From Enoplolaimus lenunculus (lineage: Eukaryota > Nematoda > Enoplea > Enoplida > Thoracostomopsidae), in NCBI GenBank assembly GCA_030248215.1, contig JASANG010000699.1, forward strand, positions 1 through 64,000: 64,000 nt of DNA, in the 5' to 3' direction. Of this stretch, positions 11,536-23,477 are shown in pieces (the first letter of the stretch is position 1; the number at the start of each line of letters is the position of its first letter). Under the pieces are notes generated by a model. That model searched no databases, was not told where the DNA came from, and saw only the letters and a list, made by a program, of their open reading frames with translations. The position numbers and the translations under genes are program-made.

Positions 11536-11902
11536 TTTAGCGAGCATACAGAATCTCTCCGAATGAACTCTTATTGTCGGAGACTGTGTCCAAATAGAGT
11601 CTACATTGTCCCTACTCCTTCCGAAGGGATTACTGCCAAAACACTGATTTAGTATATTCGCTGTTCGATCCTAATATCAAAAGAACAGTATTGTTTGGTA
11701 CCACCATTGCAGCCAAGTGTGTGGACTTTTTACTGTAGCGTTGACAGTATAACGTGGATAACCAATTTAACTGTTTTTGTCATAACTACAGTGTCTGCGG
11801 TACTATTTCTTTAAACTATATGATGGTTTTGGTAATTTTTTTGTTGTTATAAATTAGCGTTCTGCTTTATTGCCGTCTTGCATTAGGGTCCATATTCTTA
11901 AA

Positions 11903-12105
11903 TGTGTGTAGCACCTATCACCAGTTGGTGACAAGTTGTGTAACTTTGGAACCGTCGCATGGTGAGGTTCGAAATTCAGCACATAGTTAGTGTTCGATTT
12001 ACCCTACTTCTGTACCAGTTTTGAGATCTGCATAACAGATCTTCGTCAGGTTGAAAAGGTATCGCTAACTGTTGATAGGGCTATACGCATTTGAAAATAT
12101 GGTCC
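11903..12105 (+). mobile_element. tRNA-derived SINE (reference copy)
   Basis: The head contains an A-box-like TATCACCAGTTGG (11916-11928) and a B-box GGTTCGAAATT (11966-11976), about 38 bases apart, the usual spacing of an internal pol III promoter. The body ends CATTTGAAAATATGG. Copies or parts recur at 8017-8205 and 55681-55770. No poly-A or simple-repeat tail is obvious, so the 3' border is uncertain. Confidence 0.65.
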
Positions 12106-12444
12106 TATGTTTCAACCTTGTGTAATCAGCATTCACTTACACGTAAAGACCATAGGGTATTGACTTGGCAGTTGTCATTTTATTTTATTGTTTCTAGAAA
12201 GTGCATACCCAGACATTTCAGCTTAAGCTGAGCCCCACTAAGTTTTGGTAATAAATGGTATGTTTCTTAACGTCATTTTCGCTGTTTACGATAAGGCTAC
12301 ACGAAAAATTATAATTAAACTTCAAGATCATTATTCTCAAATTTTCGAGATTGAACTTTTGAATTGCACGCATGAACCGGATTGAAATACCCAGGCATTC
12401 TTATCTTAATTATTTTAAACAAATATTTCTAAATTCAAGCAATA

Positions 12445-13260
12445 ATGTTCCGAATCGGAATACGGAAAGTTCACGCCGCACTTTTCTCCCCATCTTTCGA
12501 ACCCTGCTTTTCGTCTCCATCATCTTTCTCCCCTCACAGTTTCTTCCCCACTTTACCCCCACTCCGTTTGCCTTCCACTTTTCGCACATCCCCACATTTG
12601 AGACTCATTATTTTTCTAGGCTTCTCGCGCGTACCTATATAAGTCTTACCGTTTCGCCACGATTTATCGCATGTATTTTTGTTTTCTGCAACTGTTGCGA
12701 AAAATGTGGACGAAGGTACACAATACAGACAGACCCCTTAGGAATTAATATGAAAAGTGGTCTATCTTATAACTCTCGAGCATTTGAGTTCAACAGGACC
12801 AATATAGCATTGCAGATTCAGGGATTCAATCTACAACCTATATATACAAGTGATTTTCATTTCGTTACTTTGACATAAAAATTTTGCATCAAACCTTTAC
12901 TGAGATAGAATTTTAAGAAAAACGTCGCAATTCAAGCGAGCAAGAAGAAAAGCGTATTAATTTAAATATTAAATTGTAATACGAAAGTAGAATATTATGG
13001 TTCAAGTAAACTCGACAATGTTTGTTGTAGTTTTAAGCAGACCTGAAAAGTAGAGAGTTTTTTAATGTGAAGTATTGCACTTTTCAATTTTCGCAAAATA
13101 TTTCTGAATGAAGTGTAAAAAGCAATAGGAGCAAAGTGGGGAGGGTGGAATGTGTGGGTTGCGAAATTTAGGAGGCGAAACGTTTTGGGGCTAAAAGTGG
13201 GAGACGAATATGGTGGGGGCGAAAGGTGGGGAAACGGTGGGCGACCAAACCTTTGCTAAC
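12445..13260. other. Opposed pyrimidine-rich and purine-rich tracts
   Basis: About 12478-12600 is strongly pyrimidine-rich (TTCTCCCC, CCCCACTTTACCCCCACTCC). About 13120-13250 is strongly purine-rich (GCAAAGTGGGGAGGGTGG, GGTGGGGGCGAAAGGTGGGG). They face each other like arms of a worn inverted repeat, with TTCCGAATC motifs near both outer edges. The 168-codon ORF at 12372-12878 runs through the pyrimidine tract and shows no domain. Confidence 0.35.
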
Positions 13261-13489
13261 TTCCGAATCTACAAGATAAAACTTTACTTGCAAGGCACAA
13301 TGTCTAAAATTGACGATCCGATTATCTTATTTAATTGAAGTTGAAATGCGGCCCCATGAGTTTTATGCCTTGAATGTATCGGCCCAGGTTACGCTGGGAC
13401 TGTTCCGCTGTGTCGGGCGGCACAAGAACAAACAAGTATTTTGTGCCAATGTTACACTGAGTGGCGTCCTGCTGTCCCAAAGACAACAG

Positions 13490-13765
13490 AAACGAAGAAG
13501 TACAGCCGATGCAGCAGGACAGCCGGGACGCCAGGACAACCGGGACGCAAGGACTGCCAAAACAGCAGGTCAGCCAGGACAGCGGGACATCCGAGATAAC
13601 AGGACAGCCGGACAGCCGGACAGCCGGACAGCCAAAACAGCAGGTCATACGGGACAGCAGCATATCATGAACAACAGGACAGCCGGGACAGCTTGGAAAA
13701 ATGGGACAGCTGGATAGCCGGAACAGCAGGACCGCCGGACAGTAGCGCAGTTTGGACACTGGTAG
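13490..13765. repeat. GGACAGCC minisatellite
   Basis: Around 20 degenerate 8-14-base units based on GGACAGCCG, with interspersed AACAGCAGG units. Three adjacent perfect GGACAGCC copies lie near 13610-13635. Long ORFs on both strands arise from the stop-free repeat. A related GGGACAGCGGGACG patch occurs near 14483. Confidence 0.8.
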
Positions 13766-13779
13766 AGCAAGGACAGTTT

Positions 13780-15230
13780 TTGCCACTTATACATTCCTGC
13801 TGTCTAAAGCTAGCCTAAGCTAGGCCTAAGCCGGCGCAATTTACTTCCACTCACACAATTGAAATGTCGAGGGTGGAAAATGTTCACTTACAATTAAACT
13901 AAATACGTTATCAGAGGCGGTATTTTTACTATAGCGTTGCCCTTAATCAAAATACATGCGGTTTGAAGGGTGACTTCCCTAAATAAGATGGAAGGATTCC
14001 GCTCCCAAGCCTTCCCATGCACTAAAAGCGATTATATATCGCATCGCACTAATACTTTATTAGATATCCTTCATTAGAAATTTTAGTTGTTCCAGTAAAG
14101 AATTGCTTAGTGTCTATGGGCTAAAGGCGCGATGGTTCACTGAGAACGCAAGGATACAAAATTTTTCAGAATTAGTTGTGCTTTGTGGGCAGTGTTAAAA
14201 AGCCCTTTAAAAGCCCAAGCCTTATTTGTTCATATTATATTCAAAGGATATCGGAAAGGAAAGGAGAGTTATGTTCTATGATCCTTTCGAACTGGATTTC
14301 CTGACCAAACTGAACACGTGCCTGAAAACCTCAAAATACAAAAATCTCAAACGGAGGAGAGGTTGACACTTGCAATCTCACTCTTCCCTGGCTACGCCCC
14401 TGTTTATGGTATATAAATAAATAAAACTGGATTGCTCTCAGCGCTGATTTGCCTATGCTGCACTTCTGCTTGTTGTTGTCGCGGGACAGCGGGACGCTCT
14501 TCAGCGTGACATGGGCCTATGTTTTTGTATATAATATGTCCATATACTATTTTGTTAAAATAACGTATTAATATTAAGGCCTCGTTGTGGAATAGGTTCT
14601 TGTATGCATACCATGATCATCCAATCATAAAATTGAACCAACAGACTGTTATCTGGCACAAAATTCTCAGAATAAGCTTTACAATAAAGATCGCACATGC
14701 AGTTTCGCAAAATTTAAAACCACACCAAAATGTTGTCAAAAACGCCACTTTAGTTTCAATAAATTATCGTATACAACGGCTCCAAGTGCTTTCTCAATAA
14801 ATACAGTACAGTTATAGTATTCTAAACGTCGAGTTCTCGTCAAGTGAAACTATGACAAATAACTCCTCAAAATCGATAAAATCAAGAGAATAACACCGTA
14901 ATATACACACCGCTGGTCCGTCGCACAGTAACTCGTTCCCATATACCACTGAACCACAAAAACCACTTGCGCTGGGCCGAATAGCGTTAAATTCAAAACA
15001 AAATTACTATTGGTATTAATTTCTCAAAATCACTACAACCCACTGTTTTGCCTTCCCCCGATCCTTGAGTTTGTTTCAACTCTGAGAATTACCGTCTTTT
15101 ATATACTGCCGAATGAAGCCAATCGACCATACTTTAACTTAAAAATTAATTAAACGCAGAAATAAGAACCCACACTTCCGGTGTGCCATTTAGTATATTT
15201 TGATCTTTTTAACAGTATGCATTTGAAGTT
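13780..15230. other. Intergenic, nothing recognised
   Basis: AT-rich unique-looking DNA without a convincing ORF, splice-linked exons or clear repeat ends. Confidence 0.4.
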
Positions 15231-15231
15231 G

Positions 15232-15610
15232 CAGAGTGTAAAGCAAGTGAGGCATGATTGTCCGTTATGTGCACATGCAATATAGTGCAGTGCACTGGAC
15301 GTATGCTAGCTGGCAGCATACGCTCGACACATATAGTCGCCGTAAAATGCAGTTGGAGAAGCGGGCTGAGTGGCGCCGTGGTAGAGTGTTCGCTTAAATA
15401 TCCGTAAGCTGAGAGTTCGATCCGCGCTCCGGAGGCCCGCTTTTACAGCTGTTTAGTAGAAAGGTCTGCTGTGCCGGTTCCTACCTAGACTGACACAGCG
15501 TACTGACTTGGCGCGTCTTGTGCGTCGTTTGCCCGTCAAGTAAGTTGTAGTTTTAATGTCCTTCTTCTGGGTGCAGAAGGTAGTTATGAATAGTTTGTAG
15601 TGTTACAACT
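15232..15610 (+). mobile_element. SINE with a tRNA-like core
   Basis: The start (GTGTAAAGCAAGTGAGGCAT) and the later part (GCTTTTACAGCTGTTTAGTAGA, then CCTACCTAGACTGAC) match a second copy at 56815-57010. Between them, 15361-15440 is tRNA-like: a perfect 7-pair acceptor-type stem (GCGGGCT with GGCCCGC, one G-U pair), A-box TGGCGCCGTGG, B-box-like AGTTCGATCC, and four Ts just after it. The T-arm stem is poorly paired and no clean anticodon arm forms, so this is a SINE head rather than a working tRNA. Confidence 0.6.
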
Positions 15611-17522
15611 AACTTCGAAGAAAGTGTCTATTAAACAAACAATGCCTGTGTCTGAAACTTTAGACATAAAGGGTCATAGTACAGACAGACTCTCCCCACA
15701 TATATTTCATTGAGTTCTTGCCTTTAAATTTTGAAAAAGTTTCAACTATTTGAAATTTGAGACATTTTTTTACAAACCTTTAAGAAAACATAAGTCTGCA
15801 ATCTAGTTTTGCATGACTTTCAAGATGTATAACTTATACAAATAACCTGCAGCCGGGATGCCAAACTTACCTTGGCATTGTTAAAACCAATGGTGAAATC
15901 AGCAGCACAGGATATTAATAGTAAACTTATCATAAGATTCATATGCAAAGTGCTAAGCATTAAAGTTGAGATAAAAGAAGATCATTTAACAGCGACTAGA
16001 ATTTTAGAAAGTATGTAGATTGAAAATTAAGATTTCTGTTTTTAAGTTAGCTGTTTTGTAGGTGACTTTTGAGCAGGAGTGTGCGGACAACAACTAAATT
16101 TTACACCACAACAGGGTCAGAAATAGAATTTAATCAAGAGCTGCTGTGGGTGGCACCCTAACCGGGTTTTAGAAAGATTACCTCACGTACTATAAAAATA
16201 CGAATCGTTTCTTTTGTTCCCAACCGAGAAATCCCTTAAAATTTTTATGGAAAAAACTTGCAAAACGGTGGCGAGAGATCGTGCATCCTGCGTGGAGAGT
16301 ACATATATGTGCCATTTGTAATATTTACCAGTGAATTAGACAAAGATTTGCTTAGTATGTAATGCTTAGGTACTGTAAGTACAAGATGACGTTCATTGTA
16401 TATATTCTTTATTTACCGGATTTGCAAACACAGAGGCAAAATATAAAAAAACAAAATGCTTAGTAAAAAATGTCGCATAACATATAGGTATAAATAGAAA
16501 ACTCGTCCTGTGTGTAAAGCGCCACCACTTGTTTTCAGAGTGCACACTCGACAAAACTTAATATTTTACACAAAAATTTGCGTGAGCTTTGAATCCTTGA
16601 AATATTTCAAAACTAAGGCGACAGCTGTCCGTAGCAAACAGATAATTTCAGCGATTCACGCTAAGCTTGAATATATATAAATGCTACATACTTGCCCATA
16701 ATCTCATCCGCAGAGAATTTAAACTGGAGCAACAGCATAAAATGTAGGGGTCTTCCAAATGAAAACTCCGTAAAGCGCTCTGTATACTAACTGGCAAAGC
16801 AGCGAGGCTTTCGATCAACATTTCTATAGTAAAGTTTCTGAAGTAGCCACTGTGGGGTCAACGAACCATTGTTCCAGAAGCGTCATCCAGCCGGATCATC
16901 TGCTTGCTTTATACATAGAGGTGCGTGCAGCAGCTCTTGATGACAATGTTGTAAATGTACAACTTGCATCATAGTGAAGTAAAAATGCCGATAAAAGAAG
17001 CTTACTAACTTTTGTTAATGATTAAGCTTACAGTGGTCAATTAACACCCAGATGTAGCACAGCCTTGAGAACAAATTTGCGTAACATGTACTATAAGTGT
17101 ATGTTGAAAAAATTTACACCGTGGCGAGGTGGGTATGCCCACCGTAGCCATGGAGGGGCAAGGGGGCCATGGCTCCCCCAATGGTTTGGGAAAAATTTCA
17201 TTTTTGAATAGATTGAAACTACAATGTCCTGTGCGTTTCACTTCCACACACTCGTTGTTGATGTTTTCCTATTAACAGAACCGACATTACTTTAGCGGTA
17301 TATGTGCCAAAATTTATTTTCTCACACTTTGTTGTGTGGAAGTGACTGTTCTTGTACCGTGTATTTCGATCAAATACTGTTGTATAGCCAAAGCACGCAG
17401 TATTGTGAGTTTCATTGATTATCACTGTTTACATAATGGCAATTTGTTGCATTATCCCGGATCAGGTAAGGGTGATTTTTTTGTGTAAAAACGCATTAAG
17501 TAACATCTTTAAAATATGTTTG
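15611..17522. other. Intergenic, no gene recognised
   Basis: No ORF with recognisable features. A short inverted pair (TTTCACTTCCACACACTC near 17227 and TTGTGTGGAAGTGACTG near 17333) and a local palindrome, GGGGCCATGGCTCCCC, near 17163 are the only structures seen. Confidence 0.4.
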
Positions 17523-18142
17523 GTAGTGATGAGCATCGGATATTATTTCATATCCCGATATCCGGCAATTTTTACCAGAGATTTATCCGGATATCCGTAA
17601 TTAAATTTCTATTTTGAATAATTGAAACATTTCGATTAGAAGATTGCTACTGACTAATAAATACTTGTGTTGACTACCTGAATGAATATTACCGGTGGAA
17701 GTGTCCCACAAACCCCCCAATTGGGGGCCGACACTTGGTGGGCTTCAGTTTGCAAACTAAAATTTTTTCGCTGACCACGAAGTTATAGAGTTGTAAAACA
17801 TTTTATTAAGTGCCCCTTGGACCTGTTTGGAGGCGACTATGTTAACGCAGGCCCTGTGAATGAGTTGATTTGATTTGACTCCGTTTGATTTAAACCACTG
17901 CAACAGATATTCTATCGAATGTTACTTTCCCTACGAACTATATATACATGAGACGTTTTACGTTCCAAGAAGAAAGAACCACATTCAAATATACTTAAGC
18001 TTTCGTACAATCAGCCCATGTTACTTTTAGTCGTGGTCCGCTAGACGGTTTCTCGCAAGACCGCAGTTAGAGTAGGCTTAAATGTAAAGAATATTTTTTT
18101 GCTTGGACTTAGCTTATCGTAATGTTTGTGATTTCTATATAT

Positions 18143-18523
18143 CAGGGTGCAACCGAAACTCCGATTCCGACTAGAATTCCGATTCAAAACGAGTTCCAAT
18201 TCCGATTCCGATTGCACAATCAATCGGAACCGGAATTTTGCAATTTTAATTTAATGACACTTTGGTTGCATTAAAATTCTCTCGATCTCAACATCTAGAC
18301 CAAAACTACCGTGTTATTTTGAAAATAAACACTAATTGATGCAGTTTAGCTTTACAGAACCATAAAAACAATGCCAATATGTTGATGGGATGTTTTTGAA
18401 AACTGTTGCCAGCTAACAGACAACTAAATTAATATATTTGGTAATAGAAATTTTACCTATTGTCACAAAATTTGTTGCTTTGACTCTTGATTCCGGTATT
18501 ATCCAGTTCCATTTTGCACCCTG
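18143..18523. mobile_element. hAT-like MITE, TCGGAA family
   Basis: It starts CAGGGTGCAACCGAAACTCC and ends TTTTGCACCCTG. The subterminal region repeats CCGATTCCGA and AATCGGAACCGGAA. The flanks CTATATAT and CTACACAT match at 6 of 8 positions, which could be a worn target duplication. Relatives lie at 23478-23890, 36329-36740 and 39355-39574. It is inserted in the 17523-20697 element. Confidence 0.7.
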
Positions 18524-18537
18524 CTACACATGCTAAT

Positions 18538-18884
18538 AACAGGGTGCCAGCGGCTTCGCAGGCTCAATTTTTCAGGTTTTTTCAGGATTTTTCACCAAAT
18601 TTTTCAGGTTTTTTTTACAAATTTTTTTCAGGTTCTTGTAGGCGTCCCAACATCAAAAGTGAACCCCCTTTTGAAAATCCTGACTAAGCATTAACGGCGT
18701 GGCGGTACGCTTGTCGAGCATGGCGGACTGAATTCATTATCTCAGGAGTAATGGCGACATTTAACGGACCACCGGCATTATGAATCACGTCGTAAACAAG
18801 CCGCTGAAGGGCTTCGAAAAACGAGGTTTTTTCAGGTATTTTAGTAAAAATCAGGTTTCAGGTTTTTTCAGGTCGCGGGCACCA
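18538..18884. mobile_element. MITE with TTTTTTCAGGT repeats
   Basis: It starts CAGGGTGCCAGCGGC and ends CGCGGGCACCATG. Just inside both ends the motif TTTTTTCAGG(T/A) is reiterated (four times on the left, three on the right). TAATAA stands next to both ends. It is nested in the long-inverted-arm element. Confidence 0.6.
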
Positions 18885-19151
18885 TGTAATAAATTGATGA
18901 AAATTGAATAACAATTCAAATTTTGGCGGGAAATTAAACTTATAATCCCCATCTTGAATAGTGCAGAAGAACTCGATATGATGTTTCTGGTAATCCAACA
19001 AACAGCATGTGACAGTTATCATTGTCTGCAGATTGTCAAACGTTCTTATAAAGCTGTCTGTTGAATCTCATATATTTGCACTAAATTTGGAACATGATAT
19101 TCACTATAATGTCCTATGCTATCATGTGACACTAGCACACATGTACTGTAG

Positions 19152-19418
19152 TGAACCAAATAAGAGGTGGGACTGATATTTTGACCACTCCAGAGAACCC
19201 CCCTCTTATTCGGTTACGGACTGTTATTTATTCTTTAACAAACGCTCTGCCACCCTTCCTTATTGGATAATTGACATTTATGGGTTCTAATTAGGGCTAG
19301 GGAATCTATCCGCGTACGGACTTTAATTAGGGATACCGACTCTAATTGATTGGGACTGAAAATGGGGAACCCTCTCTTATTTCCTCAACCCCTTTTATTC
19401 GGGATACTACAGTATGCT
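19152..19418. mobile_element. Worn copy of the ACCCGAATAAGAGGG element
   Basis: CTGTAGTGAACCAAATAAGAGG near the left and CCCTTTTATTCGGGATACTACAG near the right are worn versions of the ends seen intact at 55882-56325. CTCTTATTCGGTTACGGACT inside is shared. More diverged than the copies at 41014 and 55882, so older. Confidence 0.6.
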
Positions 19419-20821
19419 AAGTTGACATATGAGCAGGGGTTTGTACATCGGTGTGATACGATATTCAGATGTCTGTTTATCTTATATATATTTGACAAAT
19501 TTTATAGTGCGTGTAGCATCAACATGGGACAAAGCATGTCCCACTCTTTCCTAGTTTTAACGTGAACTACGCATTAGCTTATAGTTGGCTTAGTTTCTTT
19601 GATGGAAAACAGCGTCTTAATAGTTTTGGTTCTTATTTTTAAGCAAAACTAATGCAAAAATTAATATTAAACTTAGGGACGCAAACCAGGCATCCAACAC
19701 AAAGATGACGCAATTCATACACAAAAAATATAGATTTCTGAACTCTTGAAAATACGTTTTTGGTTGCGAAGTAGTCCAAAACATCTCGAAATGTGAACGT
19801 GTATTCAAGCCTTAAAAATTAAAACTTAATTGAAATCATCAGGGAAGGTTGTGAGGAGCGAAATCGACATTATTTTCCTATTGAGACTAGAGCGAGCCCT
19901 GAAGATTTGGACCAATATTAATACTTTTAGCAATGTAACGACCAAAAAGCCTCCTCAGCGTATAAGGTTAAAACCCAAGCCCAAACAAAAGAATAGTGTA
20001 AAATTTAACCGTATTTTATTGCGGTCTAGTGAGAAAGCGTGCACTACCTAATACAGAGGGGAGCTGGTCTACCTTGTAATTTTTCCCATTCAGAAAGTTT
20101 TTGTATAAAAATTGCACCTCAAAATAACCAGCCCGCCCTCTTCGACAGAAATGTCTGTATCCACCGCTGAAAGTGAGGCACGACTAAAAGTAACATGGGT
20201 TGATGTTTCTACGATTTAGTGCGGCGATATTTCAATGTGGTTCTTTGTTCTTGGCACATAAAACAACTGAATAGTACGAGGAAAGGCGAAATTCTATAGA
20301 ATCTCTGTCGTAAGTATACTTGATTAAATGAGACGGAGATAAAACCAAATCAACTCAATTTCAAGTGGCCAACGCAAGTATTTATTAATCAGTAGCAATC
20401 TTCTAAATCGATACCCAGCACTCTAAGCAGTCGCAGGAACAAATCTTGCAAATTTTAATTAATATGAATTCTCTAGGAAGAGTCTCCCTGGAGTGGGTGC
20501 TCTACATATCTGGTACAGTACACGTGGGTTGTAACATTTTGTTAAAACGGGTGCATAAGAAAGAAATATTGAGTTTTGGAAACCAGGCAAACCGCAAAAT
20601 CGAGTTTTGGATATCCAAAATTGAAAATTTAATTTCGGATATCCGGATATATACCCGGCAAGATATGCCGATAAAAAATATTCGACGCTCATCACTACAA
20701 CCGCATGTCTGTTTCGACTCCGGCACGAAATCGGTGTCTGTCTCTCTGTCTCCCATTGAACTTCTGCTGCCAAGGATTTCGTAAGAAATAAGCTAAAACC
20801 AAAAGATTTAACATCACCATC

Positions 20822-21290
20822 ATGGTAAGAACAACCGGAGATCTGCCTCTGGTTTCGGCAGAAAATCGACTTCCGCTCCGGCAGAATTTTTGCCGGATAT
20901 TCCGGCAATTTCGGTAGTAAAATTTTGTACAATTTTGCAAAATTTATCTGTTTAGCGCGTTTCGTTTAAGTAATACTTTTGTCATAATTTTCAGGAAAGA
21001 ATTTCCGAAATTTCAAAGAAAATTAGCGTAAAACAAAACAGCTTAATGACATATTGCAGATAGTGACTAAAAATAACTAATTAACCATCATTTTTACTAT
21101 CTAATTTCGCCTCACCTTCGGCTCCGATAAGTTTCGTTGACCTTCGGCTCCGGCATTTTTCACCTTCGGTTGTGCCGTGATCACCATAGATTGTTATAAA
21201 CTGGTTTCTGACATGCGTGGACGCAGGGGTCAGGGTACAACCGAAGGTTTGCCTCCGGCTGCGGTGTCACAGCCCCATCTTTCCACCAGC
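20822..21290. mobile_element. CTCCGG-family MITE with duplicated flank, copy 1
   Basis: Subterminal CTCCGGC/TTCGGCTCCGG repeats enclose a middle with TTAGCGCGTTTCGTTTAA and TTTTCAGGAAAGAATTT. The stretch continues through GTGATCACCATAGATTG, GACATGCGTGGA and GTCACAGCCCCATCTTT. The whole order recurs at 22040-22470, so the repeated unit is larger than the MITE itself. Confidence 0.65.
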
Positions 21291-21372
21291 CGAAGATTCC
21301 CACCGGGAAAATTAAATGTACTTACAACAAGCAGACGTTACTAAACAATTAGCGGATACCATACATATTCAT

Positions 21373-21744
21373 CAGGGCGTAAACGGGTAGTATAAACGAA
21401 AACGGATATGGATCCAAATAACGGAAACGGATATTGAAGTATAAATTTTCAAAAACGTTTTATTTTTCTGACATTACAATTGAAGCGTGCAAATATACAA
21501 CGGTATTTCAAAATTTTTAAAGAAAAAATGGCGGATGCACAGAAATTTTTAAGATGTTATGAATTTCGTAATTTTTATTTCATTTCAAATATAATTGCAA
21601 CACATCTGTAACCTTAGACTGCGAGATAGGTATATACGCGATTTATAACAAATTTTGGACGGAAAAAATAATAGAAATTCCGTTATTTCTATAGCGAAAA
21701 CGGACATCGATTTTTACCGGAAACGGATATCCGGTTAAACCCTG
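21373..21744. mobile_element. hAT-like MITE, CGGATA family (best copy)
   Basis: It starts CAGGGCGTAAACGGGTA and ends CGGATATCCGGTTAAACCCTG in opposed orientation. GAAACGGATA repeats lie inside both ends. It is flanked by ATATTCAT and ATATTCAC, an 8-base target duplication with one difference, as hAT elements make. Other copies: 6690-7115 and 59370-59650. Confidence 0.8.
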
Positions 21745-21828
21745 ATATTCACTAATATCACACGCGTAGCTTTGTATTTTATCTAAGGTGCACCTCATAC
21801 CAAAATCTCTGAGACAAATGTAAATGTC

Positions 21829-22030
21829 GTGCTGATCTCATTTTCCGGGATAAATATTGGGCTAGCCCCATTTTACGGAGAGAAATCTCGGGCTGACAGA
21901 TCACGTTTCCAAAGGGAGAAAACTTGTGTTATTCCCAGTTTGCCGGGTGGAAATCTTGGTCTAGCCTCATTTTTCAGGGTAAAATCTTGGGTTAGCCTCG
22001 TTTTTTCGGGGTGAAATTTCGGCTGGGTGA
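21829..22030. repeat. ~45-base degenerate tandem repeat (GGCTAGCC..TTTTTCGGGG)
   Basis: About four to five units follow the pattern GGGCTAGCCTCATTTTNCGGGGNGAAATCTTG. They link the two copies of the CTCCGG composite unit, and the last unit runs into the second copy. Confidence 0.65.
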
Positions 22031-22039
22031 AAGATGGGG

Positions 22040-22470
22040 CTATGACACCGACACAAAGTCGACCTCTGACTCCGGCTCAATTTTTGCCGAAAGTTCCGGT
22101 AATCACGGAAGTGAGATGTTGCATAGTTTTGCAAAATTTATTTGCTTAGCGCGTTTTGTTTAATACTTTTGTCACAATTTTCAGGAAAGAATTTTTGAAA
22201 TTGTAAAGAAAATTAGCGTAAAACAAAACAGCTTAATAACATATTGCAGATTTTGGCTATAAAATTAACTAATTAGCCATCGTTTTTACAACCTAATTTT
22301 TGCCTTACCTTCGGCTCCGGCAAGTTTCGTTGACCTCCGGCTCCGGCATTTGTCACCTCCGGCTGCGCCGTGATCACCATAGATTGTTATAAACTGGTTT
22401 CTGACATGCGTGGAGGTAGGGTTCAGAGTACAACCGGAGGTTTGCCTCCGGCGTCACAGCCCCATCTTTC
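22040..22470. mobile_element. CTCCGG-family MITE with duplicated flank, copy 2
   Basis: It repeats the order of 20822-21290 in the same orientation, including CACCATAGATTGTTATAAAC, ACTGGTTTCTGACATGCGTG and GTCACAGCCCCATCTTT. Similarity looks high enough for a fairly recent duplication, though indels are visible. Confidence 0.65.
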
Positions 22471-23477
22471 AATCTTGGCAGTGAGATGTTGCACAGTTTT
22501 ACAAAACTTATCTGTTTGGCGCATTTAGCTTTATCTTTTGGTACTTTATTCACTGCAGAAAATAACAAACTCACTACACGGGATAACTTTTATGTAATAG
22601 GAAAATTTCACTACCTGTAGCAAAATTAAACCACAGCCAAATGTCTAATTTCTACCAGGACTGGATTCGGACCTACGGCAGAATTCCTCCCGGAAATTTC
22701 GGCAGTGCAATTTTGCATAGTTTTACAAGATTTCTTTGTTTAGTGTTTCGATTTACTTCTGGCACACTCGAATTTGACTGCAGAGTCGAATTTGATTCAG
22801 TTTGTGTAACCGGAAAAGCCAACTTCGGAGAGCGTCAATTTTACTCACCATATTTTGCAGTGTACATACGTTTGCGATACTTATACATACGTTCGGCAGA
22901 TGAAGTTTGGGGGCGAACATTTTCTCATTTTTCATAAAGCTTGCACCCTTGATATAAAAATTATAATTTTGGCTATACCCGAAAACAAATACCAGATATT
23001 GCAACACTAAAAATACTAATCACAATTTATAATGTGAATCTTGTAGTTAGACGCGTTTTGTGTATACTTTATGGCGCATTCAATCAGCGGAGACCGGAAC
23101 ATTTACTGCGGCGTTTTGTATACATATCATGATATCAAGTTCTGAATTTCCGGACAAATAGTTTCTGTAAATATCCGATAGTTAAACTTTATTAGTTAAA
23201 CTTGCCGTATTGCGTACACATGCATCCACATACAGCTCCAGAATAATTGTTTGTGACCGTACAAAATTTTGGAAACGAATACATGGCAAAACGTGTAATC
23301 TCACTAATATTGATACAAAATAATTTAGGTAACTTAAAAGCTTATCTATTAGGGGATAATACTAAAATAAAGTAAATAGAACAATTATTTAAACGGCATG
23401 CAATAAAACCGAACAGAATAAAGTTAACACAGTTAATAATTTATAAATACATTGTTGAGCACATATCTTTAAATCAG
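22471..23477. other. Intergenic with repeat scraps
   Basis: Fragments similar to the CTCCGG elements occur to about 22760. Beyond that nothing is recognisable. Confidence 0.4.

Larger units (their letters stand above)
17523..20697. mobile_element. 3.2-kb element with long inverted terminal arms, nest for other elements
   Basis: The left end GTAGTGATGAGCATCGGATA is matched in reverse complement at the right end (GTAGTGATGAGCGTCGAATA read inward). Going inward on both arms, in the same order, are AGAAGATTGCTACTGA..AATAAATACTTG, GAGTTGATTTG, AAGAACCACATT.AAATAT and CCCATGTTACTTTTAGTCGT. The arms reach to about 18040 and back to about 20170. The left arm has an insertion near 17690-17845. The centre carries at least three other elements (18143, 18538, 19152). 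No transposase is recognisable; an ORF at 19830-20051 is unidentified. Confidence 0.7.

Noticed and set aside
12372-12878. 168-codon ORF
   Set aside because: It runs through a pyrimidine-rich tract, gives a Phe/Ser/Pro-biased product, and shows no domain or conserved pattern.
13310-13786. Overlapping ORFs of 135 and 151 codons on opposite strands
   Set aside because: Both are open because the GGACAGCC minisatellite lacks stops; the translations are low-complexity repeats.
15361-15440. Functional tRNA gene
   Set aside because: The acceptor stem is perfect, but the T stem and anticodon arm do not fold properly and the sequence is embedded in a repeated SINE.
20459-20932. 157-codon minus-strand ORF
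   Set aside because: It spans the edge of the long-inverted-arm element and the start of a CTCCGG MITE, so it is a chance reading through two repeats.
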